From Gemmatimonadota bacterium (lineage in GTDB: Bacteria > Gemmatimonadota > Gemmatimonadetes > Gemmatimonadales > Gemmatimonadaceae), in contig JAHFCT010000021.1 of NCBI GenBank assembly GCA_023249375.1, positions 1 to 61,042 on the forward strand: a stretch of 61,042 bases of DNA, given 5' to 3'. The notes beneath the pieces are model-generated. The model did no database searches. It was not told the DNA's origin and worked only from the letters and a program-made list of their open reading frames with translations. The position numbers were made by a program, and so were the translations under genes. Shown here piece by piece: positions 1 to 8,976 of the stretch (its first letter is position 1; each line of letters opens with the position of its first letter).

Positions 1-426
1 TTCGCCGTGTTCTGGGGCATTTTCATCATCGGGTCCACGGGGGCGATGCTCTGGTTCCCCGTCTTCTTCTCCCGGTTCTTCCCCGGTTGGTTCGTCAACG
101 TGGCAACGATCGTCCATAGCGACGAAGCGCTGCTGGCCACCGGCTTCATCTTCACGGTGCACTTCTTCAACACGCACCTGCGCCCGGAGAAGTTCCCGAT
201 GGACCTCGTGATCTTCACGGGGCGCATGACGGTCGACGAGCTGAAGCACGACAAGCCGGACGAGTACAAGGAGATGGTTGAGTCGGGCAAGCTCGACGAG
301 CATCTCGTGGTGCCGTACCAGCCGATCGTGATTCGTACCATCCGCATCTTTGCGTGGACGGTGCTGACGATGGGCACGTTGATCATCTTGGGGATCGTGT
401 ACGCGATGATCTTCGCGTACGCGTAA
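1..426 (+). CDS. Cytochrome b-type membrane subunit, C-terminal part (5' end outside window)
   Basis: The frame is open from the first base, so the gene begins upstream of the window. The visible 141 codons hold at least two hydrophobic segments: one at the start (GIFIIGSTGAMLWFPVFF) and one at the C-terminus (FAWTVLTMGTLIILGIVYAM). Between them lie the histidine-bearing phrases VHSDEALLATG and FTVHFFNTHLRPEKFP. The layout resembles the C-terminal half of di-haem cytochrome b subunits of the formate dehydrogenase gamma or thiosulfate reductase type, which pass electrons between quinones and a partner complex. The partner is not visible. Because the N-terminal haem ligands lie outside the window, the exact family is uncertain. 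A strong hairpin terminator follows directly. Confidence 0.55.
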   Translation, partial: FAVFWGIFIIGSTGAMLWFPVFFSRFFPGWFVNVATIVHSDEALLATGFIFTVHFFNTHLRPEKFPMDLVIFTGRMTVDELKHDKPDEYKEMVESGKLDEHLVVPYQPIVIRTIRIFAWTVLTMGTLIILGIVYAMIFAYA

Positions 427-437
427 GCGCACGCCAC

Positions 438-474
438 AAACGCCCGGCGACCCTCAGACGGTCGCCGGGCGTTT
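438..474. terminator. Bidirectional hairpin terminator between convergent genes
   Basis: A perfect 15-bp stem (AAACGCCCGGCGACC, 438-452, with its complement at 460-474) encloses a 7-nt loop. The A-rich start and T-rich end of the stem, plus CGCTTT after it, let it act for the cytochrome gene on the plus strand and the rhomboid gene on the minus strand, which converge here. Confidence 0.8.
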
Positions 475-478
475 CGCT

Positions 479-1249
479 TTACGACATCGGCTTCCGATCG
501 TCCGGCGGCACGAAATGCATCAGGAACGTCTGCTCTTGCGGCGTAATGCTGCCGATGCCTTGCGCGCTGATCTTGTCGAGGATGCGATTCACCTCGTCGC
601 GGTTCAGCTCGTTGACGGAGTTGGGATCGAGCTTCTGCCACGCCCCGATAGAGCCCACCACGCGCGCCGGCCCCGCCGACTTTCGTTTGAAGCGCGCGGC
701 GGCCGAGCCCCAGCCGATGAAGCGAAGATAGAGAAACGCGCCGGCGTAGCCACCCAAGTGCGCAAAGTCGGCGGTGCCGCCGCGCGAGCCGCCGGCTCCG
801 CTCCAGATGGCGAGCACGGTGGTGATCACGACAAGCCAGCGCGCCTCGATGGGGAGCACGCCCCAGATGAGGATCTGGTCGCGCGGCCAGAAGTGCGCGT
901 ACGCGAGCATGATGCCGAAGATGCCGGCCGACGCTCCGATCACGCCGGCGTACGGCGCGAAGATGAACGAGAACAGCGCGCCGCTGATCCCCGAGAGGAA
1001 ATACAGCGTGATGAAGCGGTTGGAGCCGAGCCGCGATTCCACGCGCGGGCCGAAGAAGTACAGCCCGATCATGTTGAAGAGCAGGTGCGTGAAGCCGCCG
1101 TGCAGGAACATGTACGTGATGATCGTCCACGGATGCGTGAGCACCAGCATGGGGACAAACACAAACGGCTCGGCGAGTCCCGGCGCCGTGAGCTGGACGA
1201 AGAAGACGAGGATGTTGGCGATCAGCAGCCGCTGCACCCACGGGGTCAT
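479..1249 (-). CDS. Rhomboid family intramembrane serine protease
   Basis: A 256-residue polytopic membrane protein. The rhomboid catalytic elements are all visible: the HLLFN motif (H55, N59), the nucleophile in GASAGIFG (S107), and the catalytic histidine in AHLGGYAG (H164). About six hydrophobic helices surround them. A short soluble C-terminal tail contains DEVNRILDKISAQGIGSITPQE, a motif common behind bacterial rhomboids. Rhomboids cleave transmembrane substrates inside the membrane; the substrate here is unknown. The start at MTPWVQRL was chosen because AGGAGT sits about 7 nt upstream; the frame extends 33 codons further without a ribosome site. It converges on the cytochrome gene and diverges from the GH16 gene. 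Confidence 0.9.
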   Translation of the reverse strand: MTPWVQRLLIANILVFFVQLTAPGLAEPFVFVPMLVLTHPWTIITYMFLHGGFTHLLFNMIGLYFFGPRVESRLGSNRFITLYFLSGISGALFSFIFAPYAGVIGASAGIFGIMLAYAHFWPRDQILIWGVLPIEARWLVVITTVLAIWSGAGGSRGGTADFAHLGGYAGAFLYLRFIGWGSAAARFKRKSAGPARVVGSIGAWQKLDPNSVNELNRDEVNRILDKISAQGIGSITPQEQTFLMHFVPPDDRKPMS

Positions 1250-1378
1250 GCGAGCACTCCTCTTGTCATCAAGCCGCCAGCGGCGCACGCCGTTCGCTGG
1301 CCGACGGCGCCGAAGATCATAGGTTAGGACACGTGGCCCGCCACGCACCCACGAACACTACTTGAACAGGACCGGGTT

Positions 1379-2266
1379 ATGAAGTTCCGTCCGACGCTCT
1401 CCATCGCCGCGATGCTCGCCGTTCCGGCCGCATTCCTCGTTGCGCAGTCCGCGAAATCTGCGCCGTCCGCGAAATCCGCGCCGTCCGCCGCGTCCGCGCC
1501 GTCCGCCGCGACGAACGGATGGAAACTCGTGTGGCAGGACGAGTTCAACGGCAAGGCGCTCGACACGACGAAATGGAATGTGCTGCTGCGCGAGCAGAGC
1601 AAGCACGATGAAATGCAGTTCTACCTGCCGGACGAAGTGTATCTGGAGCAGGGCCAGCTGCGCATCCGCAGCCGCGAACGCGCGTTCGGTTCAATGAAGT
1701 ACACCAGTGGACGCCTCGACACCCGGGGCAAGTTCGCGCCCATCTATGGCCGCTTCGAGATTCGCGCGAAGATGCCCGTGGGGAAGGGGCTGTGGCCCGC
1801 GCACTGGCTGTATCCGGCCAACCGCAACTGGCTGATGGAATACACAATGTCGCAAGCAGTGACCAACGGACTGGAACGGCTCATTCCGGAAGAGCGTCCG
1901 TGGTACAGCGAAATCGACATCATGGAATATCTAGGCCACGAGCCCAACATCCTCTACGGCACGCTGCACTACACCACGTTCAAGGGCGAAAAGAAATCAA
2001 CGTCGGGCAAGTGGACGGGCGACGTCGATTACTCCAAGGACTTCCACCTGTACGCCCTGGAGTGGGAGCCCGATTCGATCCGCTGGTACATTGACGGACA
2101 CTTGATTCATGCGACGACGACGGGCATTCCGCACGCGCCGCACTACCTGATTCTCAACACCGCCGTCGGCGGCAGCTGGCCCGGGAACCCCGATTCGACC
2201 ACGGTCTTCCCGCAGTATCACGACATCGACTACGTGCGGGTGTATCGGCGCGCCAAGTACTTCTAG
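1379..2266 (+). CDS. Secreted glycoside hydrolase family 16 (laminarinase-like endo-beta-1,3-glucanase)
   Basis: A 295-residue exported enzyme. Residues 1-22 are a signal peptide. Residues 24-43 are a low-complexity SAKSAPSAKSAP-type linker encoded by near-identical repeats. The GH16 domain follows, with the diagnostic catalytic motif EIDIME (nucleophile E178, acid/base E183) and the family phrases WQDEFNG and WPAHWLYP. An insertion rich in NWLMEYTMSQ lies just before the active site. The C-terminal strands (YLILNTAVGGSWPGNP, VDYVRVY type) are typical of bacterial beta-1,3-glucanases. Likely substrates are laminarin or other beta-1,3-glucans; specificity cannot be fixed from sequence. The last codons are duplicated just after the stop. 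Confidence 0.92.
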   Translation: MKFRPTLSIAAMLAVPAAFLVAQSAKSAPSAKSAPSAASAPSAATNGWKLVWQDEFNGKALDTTKWNVLLREQSKHDEMQFYLPDEVYLEQGQLRIRSRERAFGSMKYTSGRLDTRGKFAPIYGRFEIRAKMPVGKGLWPAHWLYPANRNWLMEYTMSQAVTNGLERLIPEERPWYSEIDIMEYLGHEPNILYGTLHYTTFKGEKKSTSGKWTGDVDYSKDFHLYALEWEPDSIRWYIDGHLIHATTTGIPHAPHYLILNTAVGGSWPGNPDSTTVFPQYHDIDYVRVYRRAKYF

Positions 2267-2332
2267 CGCACGGCCGGCGATCCGCACCGCGCCAGGTACT
2301 TCTAGCGCACTGTCGGCGATTTGCGATGCGCC
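2250..2332 (+). repeat. Imperfect tandem duplication of the GH16 gene 3' end
   Basis: The last codons and stop of the GH16 gene plus about 20 nt (2250-2288) are repeated at 2289-2332. Both copies read GCGCCA(A/G)GTACTTCTAGCGCAC and then diverge by a few substitutions (CGGCCGGCGATCCG versus TGTCGGCGATTTG). The second copy carries a stop codon but no gene of its own. Confidence 0.85.
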
Positions 2333-2339
2333 AATGGCC

Positions 2340-2921
2340 TCAGGGCACCGGCTGGGAGAGTGCGTCGGCGAACTGCTTGGCGCGCGCAATCGTCGGCCCC
2401 GGCGACTTGGGCCCCCGCGCGCCAGGCATCGGCTCCACGTCAAGTACGATGCACACCGGCCCGCGGGCGTTGAGCGCGTCGCGCCCCCCCGCGCGCCACG
2501 CCCCGATCTCGCTGAATCGATAGACCGCGCCGATGCCGCTCGCGCGCGCGAGCGCCGCAAAATCCGCCTGCCCCGGACTGGGCTGCGCGCCCGTGACCTC
2601 GTACACGCCGTTGTCGAAGATGACGAGCACGAGATTCTCCGGCGCCTCCGACGCGATGGTCACCAGCGTGCCCAGGCTCATGAGCGTTGAGCCGTCGCCG
2701 TTGCAGGCGATCACCCGCCGCGCCGGCTGCGCGAGCGCAACGCCAAGTCCGAACGGCGGCGCCGCGCCCATCGCGGACGGCACGAAGACCCAGTCGAGCG
2801 CCTCGAGCGGACCCATCGCCATCCACTCGCGCGCCGTGCCCATCGACGTCACCACCACGTCGGTCGCTGCCCGCGTCTCGCGGATCACCTGCAGCGCCTC
2901 GTGCATCGGCATCGCGGTCAT
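2340..2921 (-). CDS. TPP-dependent decarboxylase, beta (C-terminal TPP-binding) subunit, sulfopyruvate/phosphonopyruvate decarboxylase-like
   Basis: A 193-residue protein matching the pyrophosphate-binding domain of thiamine-diphosphate decarboxylases. It has the GDGS...N metal/TPP motif (CNGDGSTLMSLG followed by FDNGVYEVTG) and an N-terminal PSAMGAAPPFGLG stretch. It is the partner of the upstream gene, whose TGA overlaps this ATG (ATGA, 4 nt), so the two chains are probably made together. Split alpha/beta decarboxylases of this kind are known as ComD/ComE (sulfopyruvate to sulfoacetaldehyde) and as phosphonopyruvate decarboxylase relatives. No phosphonate or coenzyme M genes are nearby, so the substrate is open. 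The frame continues upstream, but MTAMPMHEAL is the sensible start. Confidence 0.75.
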   Translation of the reverse strand: MTAMPMHEALQVIRETRAATDVVVTSMGTAREWMAMGPLEALDWVFVPSAMGAAPPFGLGVALAQPARRVIACNGDGSTLMSLGTLVTIASEAPENLVLVIFDNGVYEVTGAQPSPGQADFAALARASGIGAVYRFSEIGAWRAGGRDALNARGPVCIVLDVEPMPGARGPKSPGPTIARAKQFADALSQPVP

Positions 2922-3406
2922 GCGCGTCCCTCCGCGATCACCAAGCCACCCGATGTGCGGGCGGCCGCGCAGTGCCGGTAGTGCACGCCCATCTCGTCGA
3001 ACTGATCGGGCGACTTGATCAGCCGCCAGTCGAAACGCCACGCGTCCATCAACGGCTCGGTGAACTCGAGGCAGGTGTCGCCGGGCAGCGTGTCCTGGTT
3101 CAGGTAGCTGCGGTAGCCGATCATGCAGAAGAGCGGAAGCTTCCAGTCGTGCACCATGTTGCGCAGCGCATCGCCGCTCTCAAATAAGCCGGTGCATTGG
3201 ATCAGCACGAGCGGCGTGGCGCCGCCGAGGTAGAGGCCGCCGGCCACGGCCCATGCCTCGCCCTCGCGGCAGACGCGCACGAGCCGCAGCTGCGGGTGCG
3301 CGGCGATCGCCGGATGCCACGGCCCAAGGGTGCTGTCCGCCACCGCCACCACGTGCGTGATGCCGACGTCGGCGAGAAAATCCGCAATCTGTGGCCCGCT
3401 GAACAT
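2918..3406 (-). CDS. TPP-dependent decarboxylase, alpha (N-terminal) subunit, sulfopyruvate/phosphonopyruvate decarboxylase-like
   Basis: A 162-residue protein corresponding to the N-terminal (PYR) domain of TPP enzymes. The glutamate in CREGEAWAVAGG is at the position that activates the thiazolium ring in this superfamily. LYLGGATPLVLIQCTGLFESGDALRN is strongly reminiscent of the ComD/phosphonopyruvate decarboxylase alpha side. MFSGPQIADFL was chosen as start: it begins the folded domain and has GGGGA about 8 nt upstream, although the frame reaches further. It is the first gene of a two-gene operon with the beta subunit and diverges from the gamma-glutamyltransferase gene. Confidence 0.75.
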   Translation of the reverse strand: MFSGPQIADFLADVGITHVVAVADSTLGPWHPAIAAHPQLRLVRVCREGEAWAVAGGLYLGGATPLVLIQCTGLFESGDALRNMVHDWKLPLFCMIGYRSYLNQDTLPGDTCLEFTEPLMDAWRFDWRLIKSPDQFDEMGVHYRHCAAARTSGGLVIAEGRA

Positions 3407-3585
3407 CTGGTGTCCCCGGAAACGAGTTCCTCGCAATTTGCATCGGGGGACAGGCCGCGGCATCGCCCGCGCGCACTGTCGTCACGTCGCACCGGCTAAC
3501 GGCGGCGCCGAGCACCGCCGCGCGGTTGACGCCGCGCGAGTTCGTCGCGACGTTCGTTCTCTCCTCACACCGCAGAGTCGTGCCG

Positions 3586-5304
3586 ATGTCCCGCCTTCGC
3601 GCCGCGCCGCACATAGCTGCCGCCTTGCTGACCCTCGCGCTGTGCACGATGCCAGCCCTCGCGCAGCCGCGCAGCGCTGTTTCGGCACCGCAGCCGTCCA
3701 TGGCGGGCCGCTCGCCCGTGTACGCGCCCAACGCCGTCGCCGCCACCAGCCAGCCGCTGGCCACGTCGGCCGCGATGCGCGTCCTCGACCGCGGCGGCAA
3801 CGCCATCGACGCCGCCGTCACCGCGGCCGCCGTGCTCTCGGTGGTCGAACCCATGATGACGGGCATCGGCGGCGACATGTTCGCCATCGTCTGGCTCGCC
3901 AAGGAACACCGCCTCGTCGCGCTCAATGCCAGCGGCCGCGCGGGATCCCTGATGACGCGCGAGGAGCTGCTCAAGCGCGGCCGCACCTCCACCATTCCGC
4001 GCGGCATCGAAGCGGTGACCGTGCCGGGCGCGCTCGCCGGATGGCAGGCGCTCCTCGCCACCTACGGCACGATGACGCTCGCGCAGGCCGTCGAGCCGGC
4101 CATCGGCTACGCCGAGAGAGGATTCGTGGTCACGCCGGTGATCGCCGAAGACTGGGCGGGGCAAGCCGCGCTCCTCCGGCGCGACGTCGGCGCGCGCGCG
4201 ACGTTTCTCCGCGACAGCCAGCCGCCGCGCGCCGGTGACTGGTTTGTCAACGCCGACTACGCGCGCACGCTGCGCCAAATCGCGGCCGAAGGTCCCGCCG
4301 CGCTCTACGGCGGTGCCCTCGGCCGGCGCATCGCCGACCGCGTGAAGGAACTCGGCGGGTTCATCACGCTCGAGGATCTCAAGCAGAACACGCCGACGTG
4401 GGTGACGCCCATCTCGGTGAACTTCAAGGGCTATCGTGTCTGGGAGATGCCGCCGAACAACCAGGGCATCGCGACGCTCGAGATGCTGCGCATCCTCGAG
4501 CCCTACGATTTGGTTGCCATGCGGCAGAACTCATCGGCCTATCTTCACCTGCTCATCGAGGCGAAGAAGCTCGCCTACGCGGATCTCGCGCGGTACGTGG
4601 GTGACGCCGAGCATCTCACGTTGACGCCGAAGCAGATGCTCTCAGATGCGTTCATCGACGAACGGCGCAGTCATATCGATCTGAAGCACGCGGCGTCGGT
4701 GGTGGAGCCCGGGCCCGAGCGCACCGGCGGCGAGACCATCTATCTCACCGTCGCCGACAAGGACGGGAACATGGTCTCGTTCATCAACTCCAACTTCGAC
4801 GAGTTTGGATCCGGCATCGTGGTGCCGGGCACGGGGTTCGTGCTGCACGATCGCGGCTCCGGATTCACGGTGACCGCCGGGTTGCCGAACACCGTCGCAC
4901 CCGGCAAGCGGCCGTTCCACACGCTGATCCCCGGATTCGTCACCAAACCGGGCGCTCGCGCGGCGGCCGATGGATCGGGCGACGAGCCGTACATGAGCTT
5001 CGGCTTGATGGGCGGTTCGATGCAGGCGCAGGGGCACGCGCAGTTTCTCATCAATCACCTCGTCTTCGGCATGAACGTGCAGCAGGCAATGGACGCCGGC
5101 CGCTTCCGGCACAACACCGGCACGCGCGTCATCGTCGAGCCGGTGATTGCCGACAGCGTGCAGGCGGCGCTGCGCGCGCTCGGACACGACGTCACCACGG
5201 CGCGCGCCACGCAATTCGGCGGAAGCCAGGCCATCATCAAGCTCGCGCGCGGCTACGTCGCGGGATCGGACCCGCGCAAGGATGGACACGCGGCGGGGAA
5301 CTGA
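3586..5304 (+). CDS. ggt: Gamma-glutamyltransferase, exported
   Basis: A 572-residue precursor. Residues 1-24 form a Sec signal peptide ending in ALAQP. The family signatures are present: GGNAIDAAVTAAAVLSVVEP, TGIGGDMFAIVW, and the self-processing threonine in GGETIYLTVADKDGN (T384). GGT autocleaves before this residue into large and small subunits, and the same threonine then attacks gamma-glutamyl bonds. Downstream, SFGLMGGSMQAQGHAQ is the usual small-subunit motif. It probably acts in the periplasm on glutathione or gamma-glutamyl peptides. The start was set at ATG 3586 because the signal peptide begins there; an in-frame TTG 60 nt upstream adds no recognisable sequence. It is monocistronic as far as can be seen. 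Confidence 0.92.
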   Translation: MSRLRAAPHIAAALLTLALCTMPALAQPRSAVSAPQPSMAGRSPVYAPNAVAATSQPLATSAAMRVLDRGGNAIDAAVTAAAVLSVVEPMMTGIGGDMFAIVWLAKEHRLVALNASGRAGSLMTREELLKRGRTSTIPRGIEAVTVPGALAGWQALLATYGTMTLAQAVEPAIGYAERGFVVTPVIAEDWAGQAALLRRDVGARATFLRDSQPPRAGDWFVNADYARTLRQIAAEGPAALYGGALGRRIADRVKELGGFITLEDLKQNTPTWVTPISVNFKGYRVWEMPPNNQGIATLEMLRILEPYDLVAMRQNSSAYLHLLIEAKKLAYADLARYVGDAEHLTLTPKQMLSDAFIDERRSHIDLKHAASVVEPGPERTGGETIYLTVADKDGNMVSFINSNFDEFGSGIVVPGTGFVLHDRGSGFTVTAGLPNTVAPGKRPFHTLIPGFVTKPGARAAADGSGDEPYMSFGLMGGSMQAQGHAQFLINHLVFGMNVQQAMDAGRFRHNTGTRVIVEPVIADSVQAALRALGHDVTTARATQFGGSQAIIKLARGYVAGSDPRKDGHAAGN

Positions 5305-5410
5305 CGCACAATCGGGCGCAGCGCGCGCGGAGCTTCGCGGGGCGCGGCGCGCCTTGCCCCCGCGCGTCGCGGCTGACTACGTTGCGATGTCAGTCGAACC
5401 GGTGAGAAGA

Positions 5411-7186
5411 ATGCCCCCTACGGATGTCGCCAATCCGCGTTACTACCATAAAGTCGTGGACTGCCAGTGGGCGTGTCCTGCCCACACGAACGTCCCGCAG
5501 TACTTGCGTCTTATCGGCCTCGGGCGATACGACGATTCGTACCTGCTGAACCGACAGTCCAACGTCTTTCCGGGCATCCTCGGGCGCACCTGCGACCGTC
5601 CGTGCGAGCCGGCCTGCCGACGCGGTCGCGTGGACGAAAAGCCGGTCGCCATCTGCCGGCTGAAGCGTGTCGCCGCCGACCTGCGCGGTGACATCACCGA
5701 CCGTCTGCCGAAGGCGCCCGCGCAGAAGAACGGCAAGCGCGTCGCACTCATCGGCGCGGGACCGTCGTCGTTGACCGTCGCCAACGACCTATTGCCGCTG
5801 GGCTACGACGTCACCATCTACGAGCGGCACACCAAGCCGGGCGGGTTGATGCGCTTCAACATTCCGGCGTTCCGCCTGCCCGAGCAGGTGCTCGATGAAG
5901 AATGCGGTTACATCGTGGACATGGGCGCCACGATGAAGTACGGCACGACCGTCGACAGCATGAAAGCGCTGATCGCCGAGGGCTACGACGCGGTCTACGT
6001 CGGCAGCGGCGCGCCGCGCGGCAAGGACCTGGAAATCCCCGGCCGCTGGGATGCCCCAGCCATTCTCACCGGCATGGAGTGGCTGTCGAGCGTGCACTTC
6101 GGGCACGTCCAGAAGATCGACAAGCGCGTCATCATCATCGGCGTCGGCAACACGGCCATGGACTGCTGCCGCACTTCGCTGCGGCTTGGCGCCACTGACG
6201 TGAAAGTGGTGGCGCGCCGCAGCCGCGAGTTCTTCAAGGCGTCGCCGTGGGAACTCGAGGATGCCGAGCATGAAGGCGTGCAGATCATCGAGAACCACGC
6301 CCCCAAGCAGTTTGTCATCGAGAACGGCCGGCTTGTCGGCATGGAGTTTGAGCGGCTGCAGTGGTCCACCGTCGACGGACGCCAGAAGAGCACGGTGCTC
6401 GACACGGTCGTGATCCCGTGTGACGCGGTGATCCTCGCCATCGGGCAGGACAACGCGTTCCCGTGGATCGAGCGCGACCTCGGCATCGAGTTCAGCGACA
6501 CGCAGATGCCGGTCGTCGATAAGGTGACGCACCAGAGTTCGCGCCCCGGCGTCTACTTTGGCGGCGACGCGGCGTGGGGGCCGCAGAACATCATCTGGGC
6601 CGTCGAGCACGGCCATCAGGCGGCCATCTCCATCCATCTGCACTGCTGGGGCCGCGACGTGACCGCGCGCCCCGCACCGGGCATGACGCTCGTCAGCGCC
6701 AAGCTGGGGCTGCATGCCTGGAGCTACAACAACGACTACAACCCGTCGCCGCGCGCCACCATGCAGCACGAGGCGCTCGTGCGCCGCTTCGAGAGCATGA
6801 ACGTCGAAGTCGAACTCGGCTTCACCCCCGAGCAGTCGGCGCGCGAAGTGGAGCGCTGCCTCAACTGCGATCTCGAGACGCACTTCGCGGCCGACCTGTG
6901 CATCGAGTGCGACGCGTGCGTCGACGTCTGCCCCACGAGCTGTTTGACGATCACGCAGAACCACTCGCCGGTGGACGAGCTGCGCCAGCGCTTGTCGGCG
7001 CCAGCGCTCAATGCCACGCAGGAGATCTACGTTTCCACCCTGCTGCCGCAGACCAAACGCGTGATGGTGAAGGACGAGGACGTCTGCCTGCACTGCGGGC
7101 TCTGTGCCGATCGCTGCCCCACTGCCGCATGGGACATGCGCCAGTTCGACTTGCTGAAGCCCTATGCGGGCGTGGAGCACCGGTGA
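5411..7186 (+). CDS. GltD-like FAD/NAD(P) oxidoreductase with N- and C-terminal iron-sulfur modules
   Basis: About 591 residues with three parts. First, a cysteine-rich N-terminus typical of glutamate-synthase small subunits (CQWACPAHTNVPQYL and GRTCDRPCEPACRRG). Second, a two-dinucleotide-binding-domain flavoprotein core with FAD motif ALIGAGPSS and NADPH motif IIIGVGNTAMDCC. Third, a C-terminal bicluster ferredoxin-like domain (CIECDACVDVCPTSC and CLHCGLCADRCPTA). The TGA overlaps the GTG of the next gene (GTGA). Coupled to the 2-oxoacid oxidoreductase subunits downstream, it most likely moves electrons between their Fe-S centres and NAD(P)H. An in-frame ATG at 5387 is an alternative start; 5411 is preferred because GGTGAG lies just upstream. 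Confidence 0.82.
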   Translation: MPPTDVANPRYYHKVVDCQWACPAHTNVPQYLRLIGLGRYDDSYLLNRQSNVFPGILGRTCDRPCEPACRRGRVDEKPVAICRLKRVAADLRGDITDRLPKAPAQKNGKRVALIGAGPSSLTVANDLLPLGYDVTIYERHTKPGGLMRFNIPAFRLPEQVLDEECGYIVDMGATMKYGTTVDSMKALIAEGYDAVYVGSGAPRGKDLEIPGRWDAPAILTGMEWLSSVHFGHVQKIDKRVIIIGVGNTAMDCCRTSLRLGATDVKVVARRSREFFKASPWELEDAEHEGVQIIENHAPKQFVIENGRLVGMEFERLQWSTVDGRQKSTVLDTVVIPCDAVILAIGQDNAFPWIERDLGIEFSDTQMPVVDKVTHQSSRPGVYFGGDAAWGPQNIIWAVEHGHQAAISIHLHCWGRDVTARPAPGMTLVSAKLGLHAWSYNNDYNPSPRATMQHEALVRRFESMNVEVELGFTPEQSAREVERCLNCDLETHFAADLCIECDACVDVCPTSCLTITQNHSPVDELRQRLSAPALNATQEIYVSTLLPQTKRVMVKDEDVCLHCGLCADRCPTAAWDMRQFDLLKPYAGVEHR

Positions 7187-8976
7187 GCGCCGTCAATGAT
7201 TTCGCCCTGAAGATCGCCACGGTCAACGGCACGGGATCGGCGAGCGCCAACGGCCTGCTGATGCAAGCCATCTTCCGCATGGGCATTCCCGTGACGGGCA
7301 AGAACATCTTCCCGTCGAACATCCAAGGCCTGCCCACGTGGTACGAGATCCGCGTGAGCAAGGACGGCTACACGGCGCGTCCGCCGCAGATCGACCTCGT
7401 CGTGGCGCTCAACCCCGAGACGTACGCCAAGGACGTCGCCACGGTTCGCGCCGGCGGCTACCTGCTCTACGATTCGTCGTGGCCGATGGACGACGAACTC
7501 GCGCGCGACGACATCACCATTCTCGGCGTGCCCTTCGGTCGTCTGTGCATCGAGACGTTTGAGCGCGACCGCACACTGCTGCGCAACATCGCGTACCTCG
7601 GCGCGCTCGCCGCGCTCCTTGAAGCGGACTTGCCGCTCGTCGAGAAGATGCTCAGCGAACGCTACGGCAAGAAGAAGGCGCTGCTCGCCGCCAATCAGAC
7701 GGCATTCCGGCTTGGCTACGACCACGCCAAGACGCAGCTGCCGTGTCCGCTGCCGTTTCATCTCGATCGCATGGACGCGACGGGCGGCTCGATCCTTATC
7801 GACGGCAACACCGCCTGCGCGCTGGGCGCCGTGTACGCCGGCGCGACGGTCGGCGCGTGGTATCCCATCACGCCATCCACGTCGTTGATGGAAGCGTTCA
7901 AGGCGTTCTGCCAGAAGTACCGCGTGGACGCCGAGTCCGGGCTCAACAAGTACTGCATCCTGCAGGCCGAAGATGAACTGGCGGCCGCTGGCATCGCCAT
8001 CGGCGCCGGATGGATGGGTGCGCGGGCGTTCACGAATACCTCGGGCCCCGGCATTTCGCTAATGCAGGAGTTCATCGGCCTCGCGTACTACACCGAGATT
8101 CCCGCCGTCTTCTTCGACGTGCAGCGCTGCGGGCCCGCCACCGGCATGCCGACGCGCACGCAGCAGGCCGATCTGATGTCGATGGCGTACGCGTCGCACG
8201 GCGACACCAAGCACATCGTGCTCTTCCCGGCGAATCCCAACGAGTGCTTTGAGATGTCCGTCACGGCGTTCGATCTTGCCGATCGCTTCCAGACGCCGGT
8301 GTTCGTGGCGTCGGACCTCGACATCGGCATGAACGACTGGATGGTGCCGCGCCTCGAGTGGGATGACGCCTACCGCCCGGACCGCGGCAAAGTGCTCGAC
8401 GCCGCGGCGCTGGAGAAGGTGAAGAAGTTCTCGCGTTATCTCGACGTCGATGGCGACGGCATCGCGGCGCGCACGCTGCCCGGTGTGGGCGGCAAGGGCG
8501 CGTACTTCGTACGCGGCTCGGGACACGACAAGCACGCCGCGTACACCGAGGATTCCGACGCGTATCAGGAAGTGGTCGATCGCCTCGCGCGGAAGTCGGC
8601 GACCGCGGCGCTCGCCGTTCCGTCGCCCGCGTTCGATCGGCAGGATGGCGCCGACATCGGCGTCGTGACGCTCGGCGGGTGCGACGGTGCCGTGCGCGAA
8701 GCGATCGACCGATTGCGCGAGCAGGGGCATCGTGTGGACCTCATGCGCATCAAGGCCTTCCCGTTTGCTCCCGCCGTGCGCGAGTTCCTCGATCAGCACG
8801 CCACGACGTTCGTCGTCGAGCAGAATCGCGACGCACAGCTGCGCGCCATGCTCGCCATCGAGACCGGCGCCCCGCGCGATTCGATGATGCCCATTCTCGA
8901 CTACTCCGGCCTGCCGTTGACGGCAACGCGCGTCGTTGCCGCCGTGGCCTCGCATCTGAGCGGAGCAACCGTATGA
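7183..8976 (+). CDS. korA: 2-oxoacid:acceptor oxidoreductase, fused gamma-alpha subunit
   Basis: A 597-residue fusion. Residues 1 to about 190 are the gamma domain (NGTGSASANGLLMQAIFRMGIPVTGKN, coenzyme A/TPP contacts). The rest is the alpha domain with the PYR signature YPITPSTSLMEAF, the conserved glutamate in LQAEDELAAAG, and GMPTRTQQADL. With the next gene it forms the heterodimer that oxidatively decarboxylates a 2-oxoacid to its acyl-CoA, passing electrons to ferredoxin. Whether the substrate is 2-oxoglutarate, pyruvate or branched-chain acids cannot be read from motifs; the fused gamma-alpha form is common in KorA. GTG start overlaps the upstream stop by 4 nt. Confidence 0.88.
   Translation: MSAVNDFALKIATVNGTGSASANGLLMQAIFRMGIPVTGKNIFPSNIQGLPTWYEIRVSKDGYTARPPQIDLVVALNPETYAKDVATVRAGGYLLYDSSWPMDDELARDDITILGVPFGRLCIETFERDRTLLRNIAYLGALAALLEADLPLVEKMLSERYGKKKALLAANQTAFRLGYDHAKTQLPCPLPFHLDRMDATGGSILIDGNTACALGAVYAGATVGAWYPITPSTSLMEAFKAFCQKYRVDAESGLNKYCILQAEDELAAAGIAIGAGWMGARAFTNTSGPGISLMQEFIGLAYYTEIPAVFFDVQRCGPATGMPTRTQQADLMSMAYASHGDTKHIVLFPANPNECFEMSVTAFDLADRFQTPVFVASDLDIGMNDWMVPRLEWDDAYRPDRGKVLDAAALEKVKKFSRYLDVDGDGIAARTLPGVGGKGAYFVRGSGHDKHAAYTEDSDAYQEVVDRLARKSATAALAVPSPAFDRQDGADIGVVTLGGCDGAVREAIDRLREQGHRVDLMRIKAFPFAPAVREFLDQHATTFVVEQNRDAQLRAMLAIETGAPRDSMMPILDYSGLPLTATRVVAAVASHLSGATV

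Noticed and set aside
3526-3585. Upstream TTG start for the gamma-glutamyltransferase gene.
   Set aside because: It would put 20 residues with no signal character before an otherwise normal signal peptide starting at ATG 3586.
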